64,000 nt of DNA from Streptomyces sp. NBC_01237 (GCF_035917275.1 NZ_CP108508.1:6324001-6388000), one strand, 5' to 3'; shown: positions 17,179 through 28,165, counted from the stretch's first letter. Numbers and translations are program-made. Notes: generated by a model from the sequence alone, not told the origin.

Positions 17179-19471
17179 GGTGGACGAGTCCGTCCGTGGT
17201 GACGGTCGGGCGGCCCTTGGTGCCGGCCACCACGATCTTGACGGTGTGCTTCGCACTGGAGGACCAGGACTTCGTCCAGATCGCGTCGCGGTACTTGGTG
17301 CTGGAGGACTTCAGGTCCACCGTGGCCACCTTGACTCCGTCCACATAGACGTACGCGATGCCGGAGGTCGAGGCGCGGGAGACCACCCAGGCGACCGAGC
17401 GGCCGGTGAACGTCCAGGTGAGGGCGGCGTTCCTGGTGCTGCTCGCGTACGACTTGCCACCCAGGTAGTGGGACGAGGACTTCGTCGACCAGCTGCCGGA
17501 CTTCTTCGCCGAGGACTCCTTGAGGATGACCGGAGTACCGGTGACCGAGGCGGCCGCCGCGTTGCCCGCACGGTCGTACGCCGTCATCCTCCAGGCGGTC
17601 GCCACGCCGGACTTCGCGGTGTGGGAGGCGCTGACCGTCGTCGGACCGTACGTCTTGGCCGTGGGCGCGGTGAGCCTGACCTCCTTGAGCGAGACCGCGT
17701 CGGTGGCCTTCCACTTCAGTGTGAGCGGGACGGCGGTGGTGCTCACCGTGCCGGTGCGCAGCGACAGGCTCGGCCCGGCCGGGAAGGCGGGCGGCGTACG
17801 GTCGGCGACGACGGTCGCCGTCGCGGAGAGGCTGGTCCTCCCCGACTGGTGGGTGGCCCGGACCTGGACCTTGTGGCTGCCCGCGGCGAGCGTGGCCCGG
17901 GCCGAGGTGACGCCGCCCTTGGTGGTGGCCACGGACTTCCCGTCGACCAGCAGGTCGTACGCGGTGATGAACGCGGCGGGAGTGGAGGCCGCCCAGCCGA
18001 CGGTGATGTCCGACGTGGTGTGGTAGGTGCCGCCCGAGGCGCTCGCTCCGGTCACCGACGTGATGGCCAGGCCCGTGACGGGGCCCGCGGCGAGGCCGCG
18101 GACAGCGGAGAGCTGACCGTAGAGCCTGCCGCCGGGGCACTGGGTGTTGAAGCCGTCCCGGTGGCCGGAGATCCGCTGGAAGGAGTACTTCCTCCCGGCG
18201 GTGAACTTCGTACCGGCGTAGTTGTTGCCCGCCGCGCCCGCGGTCAGCGGGACCGTACCGGCGGGGTCGCCGCCGTACTGGCCGAGCTTCCACGCGGCGA
18301 TCCGGGCGACCGAGGCGGTCGCGGCGCTCGCGGCCTTCGTGTCGGTGTACATCCCGATCACGGCGATACCGGCGGTGTCGCGGTTGAAGCCGTAGGTGTG
18401 CGCGCCCTGGACCGCCCGGTCCACGCCGCCCTTACGGCCTTCGAAGATCTTTCCGCACTTGTCGACCAGGAAGTTGTAGCCGAGGTCCTTCCAGCCGTTC
18501 GACTTCACATGGAAGGCGAGCAGACCGCGCACGATGGCGGGAGAGTCGGCGCAGGAGTAGCTGTTGGTCTGCGCGGTGTGGTGGACGAAGACGGCTTTGA
18601 CCGAGGACATGTAGTCCGGGGACTCGTTGTTCAGCGACTCGTCCGCGCCCCACCCGGCGCGCGGGACGACCGGCGGCCGGGGCACCGTGGACGGCGGGGC
18701 GGGCGGCAGGGTCGCCGACGGCTCGGCGGTCACGGACGGCGGCTGCGACGGGGCCGGGGACGTCAGCCCCGGGTCCGGGTCGGAGCTGGGCGTTCCGGCG
18801 GTCTCCGTCGTCGCGGAGGGGTCCGGTCCGGTGGTGTCGGACACGGACGGATCGGGCGACGGCGCGGTGTCGGGCGTCTGTGCCGGGTCCCCGGTGGCCG
18901 CCGGCTCTTCGGAGGGCTCCACCGGAGCGGTGTCGGCAGCGACGTACGCGGCCGGTTCGGCGGCCGTGGACGTGCTCCCTCCGGGGTCCACGGTGTCCAG
19001 CCGCAGCCCCTCCGGGAGCCCGGCCGACGTACCGTCCCCGGCGGTGACGCGGACCTCCACGCCGTTGGACGGACCGACCCAGCGGGGTTCGGTGGTGCCC
19101 CGGACGCCGGGGCGGCCCGCCTCGGTACGTCCGTCGATCTCGGTGTCGAGCGGCAGCCAGCCGGTCCATCTGCCCGTGGCGGCGGACCGGGTACGTGCCT
19201 CGACCTCGCCCGACACCCTGGCGGCCGGGTCGGTCCAGGTGACGCCGAGCATGCTGAACGGTTCGGTGCTGCGCCGGCGCAGGGAGGCGGAGTCGCCGTC
19301 CTCGGACACCTTCAGCGCGCTCTTGCGCACATCGGCCCGCGCGGGAGCGGACTTGGCGTCGGGGTCCTCGCCCGTGGTGGGTGTGCCGGTCACCCCCTGG
19401 ACGACCAGGACACCCGCCACGGCTGCCGTCGCGACGGCAGCCGTGGCCCATACTCTTCGCTTCGATCTCAC
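17171..19471 (-). CDS. Secreted PGRP-type N-acetylmuramoyl-L-alanine amidase with C-terminal Ig-like/adhesive domains
   Basis: A 766-residue exported protein. A signal segment (about residues 5-28) is followed by an N-terminal domain, a long Thr/Pro/Ser-rich linker (about 185-265) and a peptidoglycan recognition domain. The domain has FVHHTAQTNSYSC and SGHRDGFNTQCPG, giving the His, His, Cys zinc ligands of amidases. The C-terminal 300 residues hold fibronectin-like repeats (VQVRATHQSGRTSLSA) and a jelly-roll-like tail. The GTG at 19471 was chosen because GGGGA lies five bases upstream. It probably remodels or binds peptidoglycan. Confidence 0.85.
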   Translation of the reverse strand: MRSKRRVWATAAVATAAVAGVLVVQGVTGTPTTGEDPDAKSAPARADVRKSALKVSEDGDSASLRRRSTEPFSMLGVTWTDPAARVSGEVEARTRSAATGRWTGWLPLDTEIDGRTEAGRPGVRGTTEPRWVGPSNGVEVRVTAGDGTSAGLPEGLRLDTVDPGGSTSTAAEPAAYVAADTAPVEPSEEPAATGDPAQTPDTAPSPDPSVSDTTGPDPSATTETAGTPSSDPDPGLTSPAPSQPPSVTAEPSATLPPAPPSTVPRPPVVPRAGWGADESLNNESPDYMSSVKAVFVHHTAQTNSYSCADSPAIVRGLLAFHVKSNGWKDLGYNFLVDKCGKIFEGRKGGVDRAVQGAHTYGFNRDTAGIAVIGMYTDTKAASAATASVARIAAWKLGQYGGDPAGTVPLTAGAAGNNYAGTKFTAGRKYSFQRISGHRDGFNTQCPGGRLYGQLSAVRGLAAGPVTGLAITSVTGASASGGTYHTTSDITVGWAASTPAAFITAYDLLVDGKSVATTKGGVTSARATLAAGSHKVQVRATHQSGRTSLSATATVVADRTPPAFPAGPSLSLRTGTVSTTAVPLTLKWKATDAVSLKEVRLTAPTAKTYGPTTVSASHTAKSGVATAWRMTAYDRAGNAAAASVTGTPVILKESSAKKSGSWSTKSSSHYLGGKSYASSTRNAALTWTFTGRSVAWVVSRASTSGIAYVYVDGVKVATVDLKSSSTKYRDAIWTKSWSSSAKHTVKIVVAGTKGRPTVTTDGLVHLK

Positions 19472-19666
19472 GTGATTCCCCGGGGACGTTGGTGAAAGGA
19501 GCGGCATTCCAGCAGGTCAGGAGCTGTGTGGGGGAACAGCGGTTCCGTCGGCGCGGCCGACGGCGACCTGTGGTGGTGCCGGTTTCCCCAGTCTTCCATG
19601 TGATCGTCTCTGATCTGTCCCGCCCTGTCCCGACCTTTCATGACTCGATCCGATCACCATGGGAAA

Positions 19667-19701
19667 GGGCCCGGGACTCCCTCGTCGGGAGTCCCGGGCC
19701 C
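19667..19701. terminator. Terminator hairpin after the terpene synthase
   Basis: A perfect 15-bp inverted repeat (19667-19681 with 19687-19701) with loop TCGTC lies 56 bp beyond the terpene synthase stop, in the gap before the amidase gene. Confidence 0.85.
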
Positions 19702-19756
19702 TGTGAACGGCCGGTGCCGCGCCCTCGGGCCTTCAGCCCCTCACACGCTTTGATCC

Positions 19757-21212
<1,456 letters not shown>

Positions 21213-21284
21213 ATGTCTACGTTGTTCGGTTGGTATCGGCGCTTTACGCCGGCTCCGGGTGGAGCCGGTGGTCACATGCGCTGA
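21213..21284 (+). CDS. Leader peptide of DAHP synthase attenuator
   Basis: A 23-residue open frame, MSTLFGWYRRF followed by a Pro/Gly-rich tail. Phe5, Trp7, Tyr8 and Phe11 are all three aromatic amino acids within seven codons, in front of a gene for the first enzyme of aromatic synthesis. AGGG lies eight bases before the ATG, though the same bases may be the -10 box. Codons 13-19 form a perfect 8-bp hairpin (21249-21256 with 21261-21268). It ends 28 bp before a terminator. The peptide is probably only a sensor of charged aromatic tRNAs. Confidence 0.7.
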   Translation: MSTLFGWYRRFTPAPGGAGGHMR

Positions 21285-21339
21285 CCACCGACCAATCATC
21301 CGGAGCCAGCAGGGCAGAGACGATCCGTCTCTGCCTTTT
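21249..21339 (+). promoter_or_regulatory. Putative transcription attenuator with intrinsic terminator
   Basis: Three stems are visible: 21249-21256 with 21261-21268, 21267-21274 with 21282-21289, and a terminator of 10 perfect pairs (21313-21322 with 21326-21335) with a 3-base loop followed by TTTT. The segment 21251-21258 can also pair with 21300-21307, so competing folds exist. I could not find a clear antiterminator covering the 5' arm of the terminator, so the switching step is inferred. Confidence 0.65.
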
Positions 21340-21425
21340 CGTCGTTGAGGCGGCTGGTAGCGGGTGACGCGGACGTAGCACCGCAGGACCGGGACCCTGC
21401 CTCGACACAGAGACAGGATCACCCC

Positions 21426-22520
21426 ATGACCACGCCCACCACGGGCCCCCTGCGCACCAATGACCTGCGCGTCACCGGATTCCAGCCCCTGATCGCCCCG
21501 TCCGTCCTGCTCGACGACCTGCCGTTGGGCCCCACCCGCGCGGCTCTGGTCCAGGACAGCCGGCGCGCCGTCGAGAACGTGCTCACCGGGGAGGACGACC
21601 GCCTGCTGCTGGTCGTCGGCCCCTGCTCCGTCCACGACCCGGCCGCCGCCCGGGACTACGCCCGCCGCCTCGCCGCGGCCGTCGCCCCGCTCCACGAGGA
21701 CCTGTGCGTCGTGATGCGGGTGTACTTCGAGAAGCCCCGTACGACGCTCGGATGGAAGGGGCTCATCAACGACCCCCACCTGGACGGGACGCACGACGTC
21801 CAGCACGGGCTGCGGATCGCCCGCCAGGTGCTGCTCGATGTGCTCGACACCGGACTCCCGGTGGGCTGCGAGTTCCTGGAGCCGACCAGCCCGCAGTACA
21901 TCGCGGACGCGGTGACCTGGGGAGCGATCGGCGCGCGTACGCCGGAGAGCCAGGTGCACCGCCAGCTCGCCTCGGGCCTGTCGATGCCCGTCGGCTTCAA
22001 GAACGCGACCGACGGCGCGGTGCAGCCCGCCGTCGACGGATGCCGGGCGGCGGCGGGCGACCATGTCTTCTTCGGCGTGGACGAACAGGGCAACGGCTCC
22101 ATCGTCTCCACGAGCGGCAACCCCGACTGCCACGTCATCCTGCGCGGCGGGCGCGGCGGCCCCAACTACGGCCCCGAGGACATCCGCGACGCCCTGGAGC
22201 TGCTGGCCAGGGCGGGCATGCCCGAGCAGCTGGTCATCGACGCCAGCCACGCCAACAGCGGCAAGGACCACCACCGGCAGGCGGAGGTCGTCGGCGAGAT
22301 CGCCGACCGGATCGCCGGGGGCGAGGAAGGGATCGCCGGGCTGATGGTGGAGAGCTTCCTGCGCGAGGGACGTCAGGAGCCGGGCCCCCTCGACACGCTC
22401 ACCTACGGGCAGAGCGTGACGGACGCCTGCATCGGATGGGAGCGGACGGAGGAGCTGCTGGGCGAGCTGGCGTCGGCGGTGCGCCGGCGCCGGGAGGCAC
22501 GGCGCACGCCCGCCGGATAG
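21426..22520 (+). CDS. 3-deoxy-7-phosphoheptulonate (DAHP) synthase, class I (AroFGH type)
   Basis: A 364-residue enzyme joining phosphoenolpyruvate and erythrose 4-phosphate, the first step of the shikimate pathway. The family motifs VVGPCSVHD, RVYFEKPRTTLGWKG, SMPVGFKN and IDASHANSGKDH are present. AGGAT lies seven bases before the ATG. Streptomyces usually rely on a class II enzyme for primary metabolism, so a class I copy with its own attenuator is an extra, separately controlled entry to aromatics. It lies outside the polyketide cluster and does not obviously supply it. Confidence 0.93.
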   Translation: MTTPTTGPLRTNDLRVTGFQPLIAPSVLLDDLPLGPTRAALVQDSRRAVENVLTGEDDRLLLVVGPCSVHDPAAARDYARRLAAAVAPLHEDLCVVMRVYFEKPRTTLGWKGLINDPHLDGTHDVQHGLRIARQVLLDVLDTGLPVGCEFLEPTSPQYIADAVTWGAIGARTPESQVHRQLASGLSMPVGFKNATDGAVQPAVDGCRAAAGDHVFFGVDEQGNGSIVSTSGNPDCHVILRGGRGGPNYGPEDIRDALELLARAGMPEQLVIDASHANSGKDHHRQAEVVGEIADRIAGGEEGIAGLMVESFLREGRQEPGPLDTLTYGQSVTDACIGWERTEELLGELASAVRRRREARRTPAG

Positions 22521-22565
22521 GACCCGGCCGGGCGTGCGGGGCCGGGCCGCCGGCTCGCCGAGCGG

Positions 22566-23780
22566 TCACAGGGTGACGGGCAGGGCCCGGAACCCGTTCG
22601 AGATGAACGACTCCAGGGGCACCAGGTCCCGCGGTTCCCCGGCGAGCGACAGGCCGGGGAACCGTTCGAAGAGGGCCGGCAGGGCGATGCGCGCTTCGAG
22701 GCGGGCGAGGGGCGCGCCCAGGCACATGTGCACACCGTGGCCGAACGCCAGATGCCCGTGGGCGGGCCGGGTGATGTCGAAGCCGTCGGCGTCCTCGCCG
22801 TGCTGATCCGGGTCCCGGCCCGCCGCCGCGTAGGCGGGCAGGATCGCCTCGCCCCTGGCGATCGTCCGGCCGTCGGGGAGCGGGATGTCGTCCACGGCGA
22901 AGCGCAGGGGCAGGCTGGCCACGCTCGGCGCCCAGCGCAGGGTCTCCTCGACCACATCGCTCCAGGACGCCTGGCCCGCGGTGACGAGACGGAGCTGCTC
23001 GGGATGGCTGAGCAGGGCGTGCACGGCGTTGCCGATGAGATTCACGGTGGTCTCGAACCCGGCGGAGATCACCAGCCACAGGGTGTGCAGCAACTCCTCC
23101 TCGCTCAGCCGGGTTCCGTCCTCGTCCCGGGCGGCGATCAGCACACTGGTCATGTCGTCGCCGGGGTCGGGGCGCTTGAGCGCGACCAGTTCGCTCAGCA
23201 CCTCCTGGATCTCCTGCCAGGTGGACGCGGCCTCCTCCGGACCGATGTCGGTGTCGAAGATGCGGGCGATGACCGCCGCGGTACGGGGCCGCAGCCCTTC
23301 GGGGATCCCGAACAGCCGGCACATGACCTGCATCGGCAGCGGGTGCGCGTAACGGGCGCGCAGATCCACCGTCCGGCCGGCCGGCTCGGCGGCCATGGAG
23401 TCGAGCAGCCGCCCGGCCACCTTCTCGATGTCACCGGCCAGCTCCTCGGTGCGGCGGGCGGTGAACGCCGGGGCGACGAGTTTGCGCAGCCGCCGGTGGT
23501 CCTCCCCGTACGCCGTGAACATGTTGACCACGCCGAGCCAGGTGTGCAGCCAGGAATCGGGGGTGACCTCCCCCCGCTGCCAGGTGGGCCAGTGCGCGCG
23601 GGGGTCCTTGCTCACCCGGTCGTCGGTGAGGAGCCGCTTGATCAGCGAGTGATGGCTGACGGCCCAGGCGGTGACCCCGCCGGGCAGGGTCACGGGAGTC
23701 GCGGGTCCGGCCGCGCGGAGCCGTGCGCCCTCGCCGGGAATGTCGCTCCCGGCCGGGTCGATGGCGAAGGGCACGTCCAC
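22566..23780 (-). CDS. Cytochrome P450
   Basis: A 404-residue soluble bacterial P450. The I-helix oxygen-binding motif reads SAGFETT, the ExxR pair is in EETLRWAP, and the heme ligand loop is FGHGVHMCLGAPLARLE. The GTG start at 23780 has AGGAG seven bases upstream. No ferredoxin is next to it. It converges with the DAHP synthase gene, 45 bp apart. It could act on the terpene made nearby, on the polyketide, or on neither; sequence alone does not decide. Confidence 0.92.
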   Translation of the reverse strand: MDVPFAIDPAGSDIPGEGARLRAAGPATPVTLPGGVTAWAVSHHSLIKRLLTDDRVSKDPRAHWPTWQRGEVTPDSWLHTWLGVVNMFTAYGEDHRRLRKLVAPAFTARRTEELAGDIEKVAGRLLDSMAAEPAGRTVDLRARYAHPLPMQVMCRLFGIPEGLRPRTAAVIARIFDTDIGPEEAASTWQEIQEVLSELVALKRPDPGDDMTSVLIAARDEDGTRLSEEELLHTLWLVISAGFETTVNLIGNAVHALLSHPEQLRLVTAGQASWSDVVEETLRWAPSVASLPLRFAVDDIPLPDGRTIARGEAILPAYAAAGRDPDQHGEDADGFDITRPAHGHLAFGHGVHMCLGAPLARLEARIALPALFERFPGLSLAGEPRDLVPLESFISNGFRALPVTL

Positions 23781-24921
23781 GGTACGGCTCCTGTACTGGT
23801 CGTGGGGGGACCGGGGATGGGGTGACGGGCGGAACGGTGAGGGACGCCCGCCGGTAACAGGCCGTCCATGATCAGGCTACTGATCAGCCGCCTTCCGGTC
23901 CTTGATCGAGGGCGCATTGAGCACGATGGAAGACGTGCCCCCCTCGGCCCGCCGACGGGTACCGCGGGGCGTCGCGCCGGAGCCGCGTCGGCTTCCGCGG
24001 GCGTCCGGAGAGCGCCGGAGGTCCGGTCCGCGTACATCGGGGCCGATGAGCGGGTATCGGCCACTTGCCCCATTCGGCGGCCGGGTGACCGCCGTGGAGC
24101 CGTCCGCGGGCCGCCGGGGATATCCAGCCGAACTCGCGCTGCGCCCGGACCATGACGGTGTTGCCGTGACGGATGCGGATGTCCGGGTCGGGGGACCGGG
24201 AGGCACGCCCGCCCCGGCTCGCCCGTGGTACTTCTACCCCGAAAAGCACGACCGAACGGAGGGGTCGCGAATTCCCCGCCGGCGGTGTGCCGGGGGTCGT
24301 TCAAAGGGGTCCGGCGGGCAGGCGCCACGCGGTATTCGGGGTGCGCGGCGACCGGGCCGCTCCGGCGGCGGCCGCGGCCCCGGACGAGTGCGGCGGCACC
24401 GTCCCGGAGAGGCGCCGGCCCTTCCGGGGCCTGCTCCGGCACGGCTTCCGCCCCGCCCCCGGGCGGCCGGGCGGGACGTGCCGCGCACGGCCCCGGCCTC
24501 ATGTCCGCGAAGTGGTACGGGCCAGGAATGGCCGCGGTCCGGGGTCCGGTTCCGTCAAAGGAAGTGGTCCGAAGGGCAGTGGCGGCGCCGATAGGAAACA
24601 TGCGGCAGAGTATTTTCCGAAAATGCCCCTGGACTATTCGATGAGCGAGACCTGGCCACCCGGATCTCCGGACTTTTAGGGCAGCTTCTGTCCTGTATCG
24701 CATTTCCGGACGTGTTCGGGGGGCTCCGTCATCTGTCCGGACCGGTGTACAACCTGGCTTGATGTGATCGCATCGCGGCGAATCTCCCTACATAAAAAAC
24801 CAGCGGGATGGTTTTCTAGTGGGGCGGATGCTTCTCCTGGGGGGTGCCGCAGGTTCGGGGGAGCCACCTCGCTTCACCGCCGGCCTTGTCCAGAGAGACC
24901 GATCGACGAGTGGAGACGTTC
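23781..24921. other. 1.1-kb gene-poor boundary before the polyketide cluster
   Basis: All frames here are short, overlapping and Arg/Pro-rich, and none has a good start or a known motif. The last 350 bp become AT-richer and hold two dyads: ATTTTC-C-GAAAAT at 24612-24624 and AAAACCA-(6)-TGGTTTT at 24796-24815. The region probably carries the control sites of the SARP gene. Confidence 0.6.
24796..24815. promoter_or_regulatory. Inverted repeat upstream of the SARP gene, possible operator
   Basis: A 7-bp inverted repeat AAAACCA / TGGTTTT with a 6-base centre lies in an AT-rich patch about 107 bp before the SARP ATG. It loosely resembles autoregulatory elements bound by gamma-butyrolactone receptors (AAACC and GGTTT arms), although the centre is longer than usual. 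No receptor gene is in the window. Confidence 0.35.
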
Positions 24922-25725
24922 ATGAGGTTCAGCCTGCTCGGTTCCTTCGAGATCACCACCGGAGCCGGAGCGCCGTGCACCCTGCGATCCCCGAAGGTGC
25001 GGCAGGTCCTGGCGCTGCTGCTCGCCCGCGCGAACGAAGTCGTGCCGGTGGACGCGCTGATACAGGAGCTGTGGGGCGACTCTCCGCCGCGCAGCGCACT
25101 GACGACTCTTCAGACGTACGTGTACCACGCGCGAAAGGCGTTCGCCCAGGAAGGTCTCGCGACAGCCGACAGGCCCCTCCTGGTCACCTGCCCGCCCGGC
25201 TACCGCATGGAGGTGGAGAGCGGCGAGGTGGACGTCGCCGTGTTCGAGGAGCGCATCAGGGAGGCGCGCAACAAGCTCCGTGAGGGTGACGACGAGTCGG
25301 CGCTGCGCCTGCTCACCGATGCCCTGGGGATGTGGCGGGGCAGAGTCCTCGCCGATGTCCTCGCGGGTGATGTGCTCACCTCGCACATCGCCTATCTGGA
25401 AGAGCTGCGGCTGCGCACCATCGAACTGCGCATCGAGGCCAGCATCCGGCTGGGCCACCGGCGCGAACTCGTCGCGGAGCTCTACGCCCTGGTCAAGGAC
25501 CACCCGCTCAACGAGTGGTTCCACGGCCAGCTCATCTCCATACTCGGCCTCTCGGGACGCCGCGGCGAAGCACTTGAGGCGTACCGGAACCTGCGGCAAC
25601 TGCTCAACGACGAGCTCGGACTCGACCCGTCGCCCGAGCTCCAGCGGCTCCAGCAGGAAGTACTCAACCCGTCACAGAGCGAACTGTCCCCGTTCATGTT
25701 CCGAGGGCTCGTCGCCGTCGGCTGA
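24922..25725 (+). CDS. SARP-family pathway activator
   Basis: A 267-residue Streptomyces antibiotic regulatory protein, the size of ActII-ORF4 and DnrI. Residues 1-95 are the OmpR-like winged helix (MRFSLLGSFEI, SPKVRQVLALLLARANEVV, LQTYVYHARKAF); residues 96-250 are the bacterial transcriptional activation domain (AYLEELRLRTIELRIEAS and GRRGEALEAYRNLRQLL). The ATG at 24922 has GGAG six bases upstream. SARPs bind direct heptamer repeats near the -35 region, and such repeats lie in front of most operons of this cluster. No TTA codon is seen in the gene. Confidence 0.95.
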   Translation: MRFSLLGSFEITTGAGAPCTLRSPKVRQVLALLLARANEVVPVDALIQELWGDSPPRSALTTLQTYVYHARKAFAQEGLATADRPLLVTCPPGYRMEVESGEVDVAVFEERIREARNKLREGDDESALRLLTDALGMWRGRVLADVLAGDVLTSHIAYLEELRLRTIELRIEASIRLGHRRELVAELYALVKDHPLNEWFHGQLISILGLSGRRGEALEAYRNLRQLLNDELGLDPSPELQRLQQEVLNPSQSELSPFMFRGLVAVG

Positions 25726-25739
25726 GCTGTGCGCGGACT

Positions 25740-25755
25740 TCGAGTGACGTGCGAG
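25740..25755 (+). promoter_or_regulatory. SARP-type repeat before the 2,3-dehydratase
   Basis: TCGAG at 25740 and GCGAG at 25751 are 11 bp apart in the gap between the SARP gene and the sugar dehydratase, 78 bp before its ATG. Confidence 0.5.
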
Positions 25756-25832
25756 CGAGATGTCATGTGGTCTGCGGACCATGGGCGAACGGGCGGGGGA
25801 CCCGCCGAAATCCGCCCTCTGGGAGGCTTGTC

Positions 25833-27122
25833 ATGTTCGGACGCATGTCGGAGTTCCACGCCTGGTTCGCGGAGCGGCAACGAGCGCAAACGTGCCGGGT
25901 GACCCCGGCGCCCCTCGACGCCCTGGACGGTTGGGAGGCCGACCGGGGCGCGAGCCTGATCCGCCACCGCACCGGACGGTTCTTCACGGTGGAGGGCCTG
26001 GAGGTCAGTACGGGAAACGGTGAGGGCACCTCCTGGGCTCAGCCCATCATCAATCAACCGGAATCCGGAATTCTAGGAATCCTGGTCAAGCGGTTCGGCG
26101 GCGTTCCGCATTACCTTCTCCAGGCGAAGATGGAGCCGGGCAACATCAATGTCCTGCAGCTGTCGCCCACCGTCCAGGCCACCCACAGCAACTACACCGG
26201 AGTTCACCGGGGAACGGCGGTTCCGTACCTGGAATACTTCCTCGCTCCTCGGCGCGGGAAAGTCCTCTTCGACGCACTTCAGTCGGAACAGGGAGCCTGG
26301 TTCCTGCGCAAGAGAAACCGCAACATGATCATAGAGGTCGCTGAAGACGTTCCCCTGCTCGACCGGTTCTGCTGGCTTACCCGGGAACAGATCGGCGAGC
26401 TACTGCGCTGTGAAAACCTGGTGAACATGGATACCCGTACCGTGCTGTCCGGACTTCCCCTGCCGGTAAACCCCGATGAACCCGGTGCGCACTCCACCGC
26501 GGAAATTCTCAGCTGGTTCACCGAGGCGAAGGCGGGGCGCCGGCTGGAGCGTTCCCGGGTACCCCTGGACAGCATCAAGGACTGGGTCCGGGAGGAAGGG
26601 CGCATCGTCCACACGAGCGGCCGCTACTTCTCGGTGATGGGCGTGGATGTGGAAGCGGGCGACCGGGAAGTCGCCCGGTGGTCGCAGCCGATGATCGCCC
26701 CCGTCGGCCGAGGCCTCATCGCCTTCCTGACGAGGACGATCCAGGGAGTGCCGCACCTCCTGATCCAGGCGTGCACCGAGGCGGGTACCCGCGACGTGGT
26801 CGAGGTCGGCCCCACCGTGCAGTGCAATCCCGGCAACTTCGCCCAGGAGCCCGCCGCATCGTGGCCGCGGTTCCTCGGCTCCGTCCTGTCGGCCCCGCCG
26901 TCCCGGATCCGTCTGGACGTGGTGCACTCGGAAGAGGGCGGACGCTTCTATCACGCCGAGAACCGGTACGCCGTGGTCGAGGCGGGTGACGACTTCCCCG
27001 ACACGGTGCCGGACGGCTTCATATGGGCGACGGTCGGCCAGCTGACCGAGCTGGCGCGGCTCGGCAACGTCGTCAACGTGGAAGCGCGCAACCTCCTCGC
27101 CTCCCTGCGGTTGATCCCGTGA
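25833..27122 (+). CDS. NDP-hexose 2,3-dehydratase
   Basis: A 429-residue enzyme of the EvaA/TylCVI/SpnO family that removes the 2-hydroxyl from NDP-4-keto-6-deoxyglucose, giving the unstable 3,4-diketo sugar. The protein is two homologous halves: SWAQPIINQPESGILG in the first (about residue 70) and RWSQPMIAPVGRGL in the second (about 280), each followed by SPTVQ or GPTVQ. The ATG at 25833 has GGGAGG seven bases upstream. Its stop overlaps the GTG of the 3-ketoreductase as GTGA, so the two steps are translationally coupled. Confidence 0.93.
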   Translation: MFGRMSEFHAWFAERQRAQTCRVTPAPLDALDGWEADRGASLIRHRTGRFFTVEGLEVSTGNGEGTSWAQPIINQPESGILGILVKRFGGVPHYLLQAKMEPGNINVLQLSPTVQATHSNYTGVHRGTAVPYLEYFLAPRRGKVLFDALQSEQGAWFLRKRNRNMIIEVAEDVPLLDRFCWLTREQIGELLRCENLVNMDTRTVLSGLPLPVNPDEPGAHSTAEILSWFTEAKAGRRLERSRVPLDSIKDWVREEGRIVHTSGRYFSVMGVDVEAGDREVARWSQPMIAPVGRGLIAFLTRTIQGVPHLLIQACTEAGTRDVVEVGPTVQCNPGNFAQEPAASWPRFLGSVLSAPPSRIRLDVVHSEEGGRFYHAENRYAVVEAGDDFPDTVPDGFIWATVGQLTELARLGNVVNVEARNLLASLRLIP

Positions 27123-28093
27123 TCCGCCTCGGCCTGATGGGCTGCGCCGACATCGCACTGCGGCGGATGATCCCCGCCGTCGCCGCGACCGAGGGTATCG
27201 AACTGGCCGCGGTGGCCAGCCGCAACCCGGACACCGCCCGCTTCGTCGCCCAGTGCGCCGACGCCGAGCCGGTCGACGACTACCGCGCGCTGCTGGAGCG
27301 CCCGGACATCGACGCCGTCTACATCCCGCTGCCGCCGGTGATGCACGCCGAGTGGATCGGCCGGTCGCTGCGCGCGGGCAAGCACGTCCTGGCGGAGAAA
27401 CCACTGACCATCAGCTACGAGACGACCAGCGAGATGGTCGCGCTGGCGCGTGCCTCGCACCTGGTGCTGCGGGAGAACTACATGTTCCTCCACCACGGCC
27501 AGCACCGGCGGGTGCGGGAGCTGCTGGACGAGGGAGCCATCGGGGACCTGCGCTCCTTCTCCGCCTCCTTCGCCATCCCCGCACGCCCCCCGCAGGACAT
27601 CCGGCTGCGGCCGGAGCTCGGCGGCGGTGCGCTGTTCGACGTGTGCGGCTATCCGCTGCGAGCGGCACAACTGCTGCTGGGATCCGATCTGAAGCTCCTG
27701 GGCTCCGGCCTGCGCCTCGATCCCCGGCAGCGGGTCGACATCGGGGGCAGCGCCCTGCTGCGCCGGGCGGACGGGGTGACCGCCCAGCTGACGTTCGGCA
27801 TGGACCATCAGTACACGTCCGAGTACGAGCTGGTGGGCAGCGCCGGGCGGATCAGTCTGCGGCACGCCTTCACCCCGCCCGTGGACCACCGGCCGGTCCT
27901 GCGCATCGAGCGGGGGACCTGCCAGGAGGAGCTCGTGCTGCAACAGGAGGACCAGTACGCGGCGGCCGTCGCCGCCTTCGTACAGGACATCGCCGGAAAC
28001 AACACGGCGGTGGACCCGGCGACGGTCAGACAGGCCGGGTTCATCGCGGCGATCCGCCGGACGGCCGACCGCTCGTGCGGCTGCGCTTCCTGA
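27119..28093 (+). CDS. NDP-hexose 3-ketoreductase (Gfo/Idh/MocA family)
   Basis: A 324-residue NAD(P)H oxidoreductase of the type (TylCII, SpnN, OleW, KijD10) that reduces the 3-keto group of the 2,3-dehydratase product. The N-terminal Rossmann segment is IRLGLMGCADIALRRMIPAV; the conserved GKHVLAEKPLT with the catalytic Lys and the region GGGALFDVCGYPL follow. The GTG start overlaps the 2,3-dehydratase stop. The end of the gene converges with the 3,4-dehydratase across a strong hairpin. Confidence 0.92.
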   Translation: MIRLGLMGCADIALRRMIPAVAATEGIELAAVASRNPDTARFVAQCADAEPVDDYRALLERPDIDAVYIPLPPVMHAEWIGRSLRAGKHVLAEKPLTISYETTSEMVALARASHLVLRENYMFLHHGQHRRVRELLDEGAIGDLRSFSASFAIPARPPQDIRLRPELGGGALFDVCGYPLRAAQLLLGSDLKLLGSGLRLDPRQRVDIGGSALLRRADGVTAQLTFGMDHQYTSEYELVGSAGRISLRHAFTPPVDHRPVLRIERGTCQEELVLQQEDQYAAAVAAFVQDIAGNNTAVDPATVRQAGFIAAIRRTADRSCGCAS

Positions 28094-28099
28094 ACGGCG

Positions 28100-28143
28100 A
28101 CGGCTCCCCCCGCACCTGCCACGTCAGGTGCGGGGGGAGCCGT
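28100..28143. terminator. Bidirectional terminator between convergent sugar genes
   Basis: A perfect 19-bp inverted repeat (28100-28118 with 28125-28143) with a 6-base loop fills the gap between the 3-ketoreductase and the 3,4-dehydratase. Confidence 0.9.
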
Positions 28144-28165
28144 TTCTCGCCGGTCCGGGGAGGTC

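Noticed and set aside
24600..24679. Small frames of 14 and 18 codons (ATG at 24600 and 24623) before the SARP gene
   Set aside because: No ribosome binding site, no regulatory codon run and no terminator after them; not enough to call a leader peptide.
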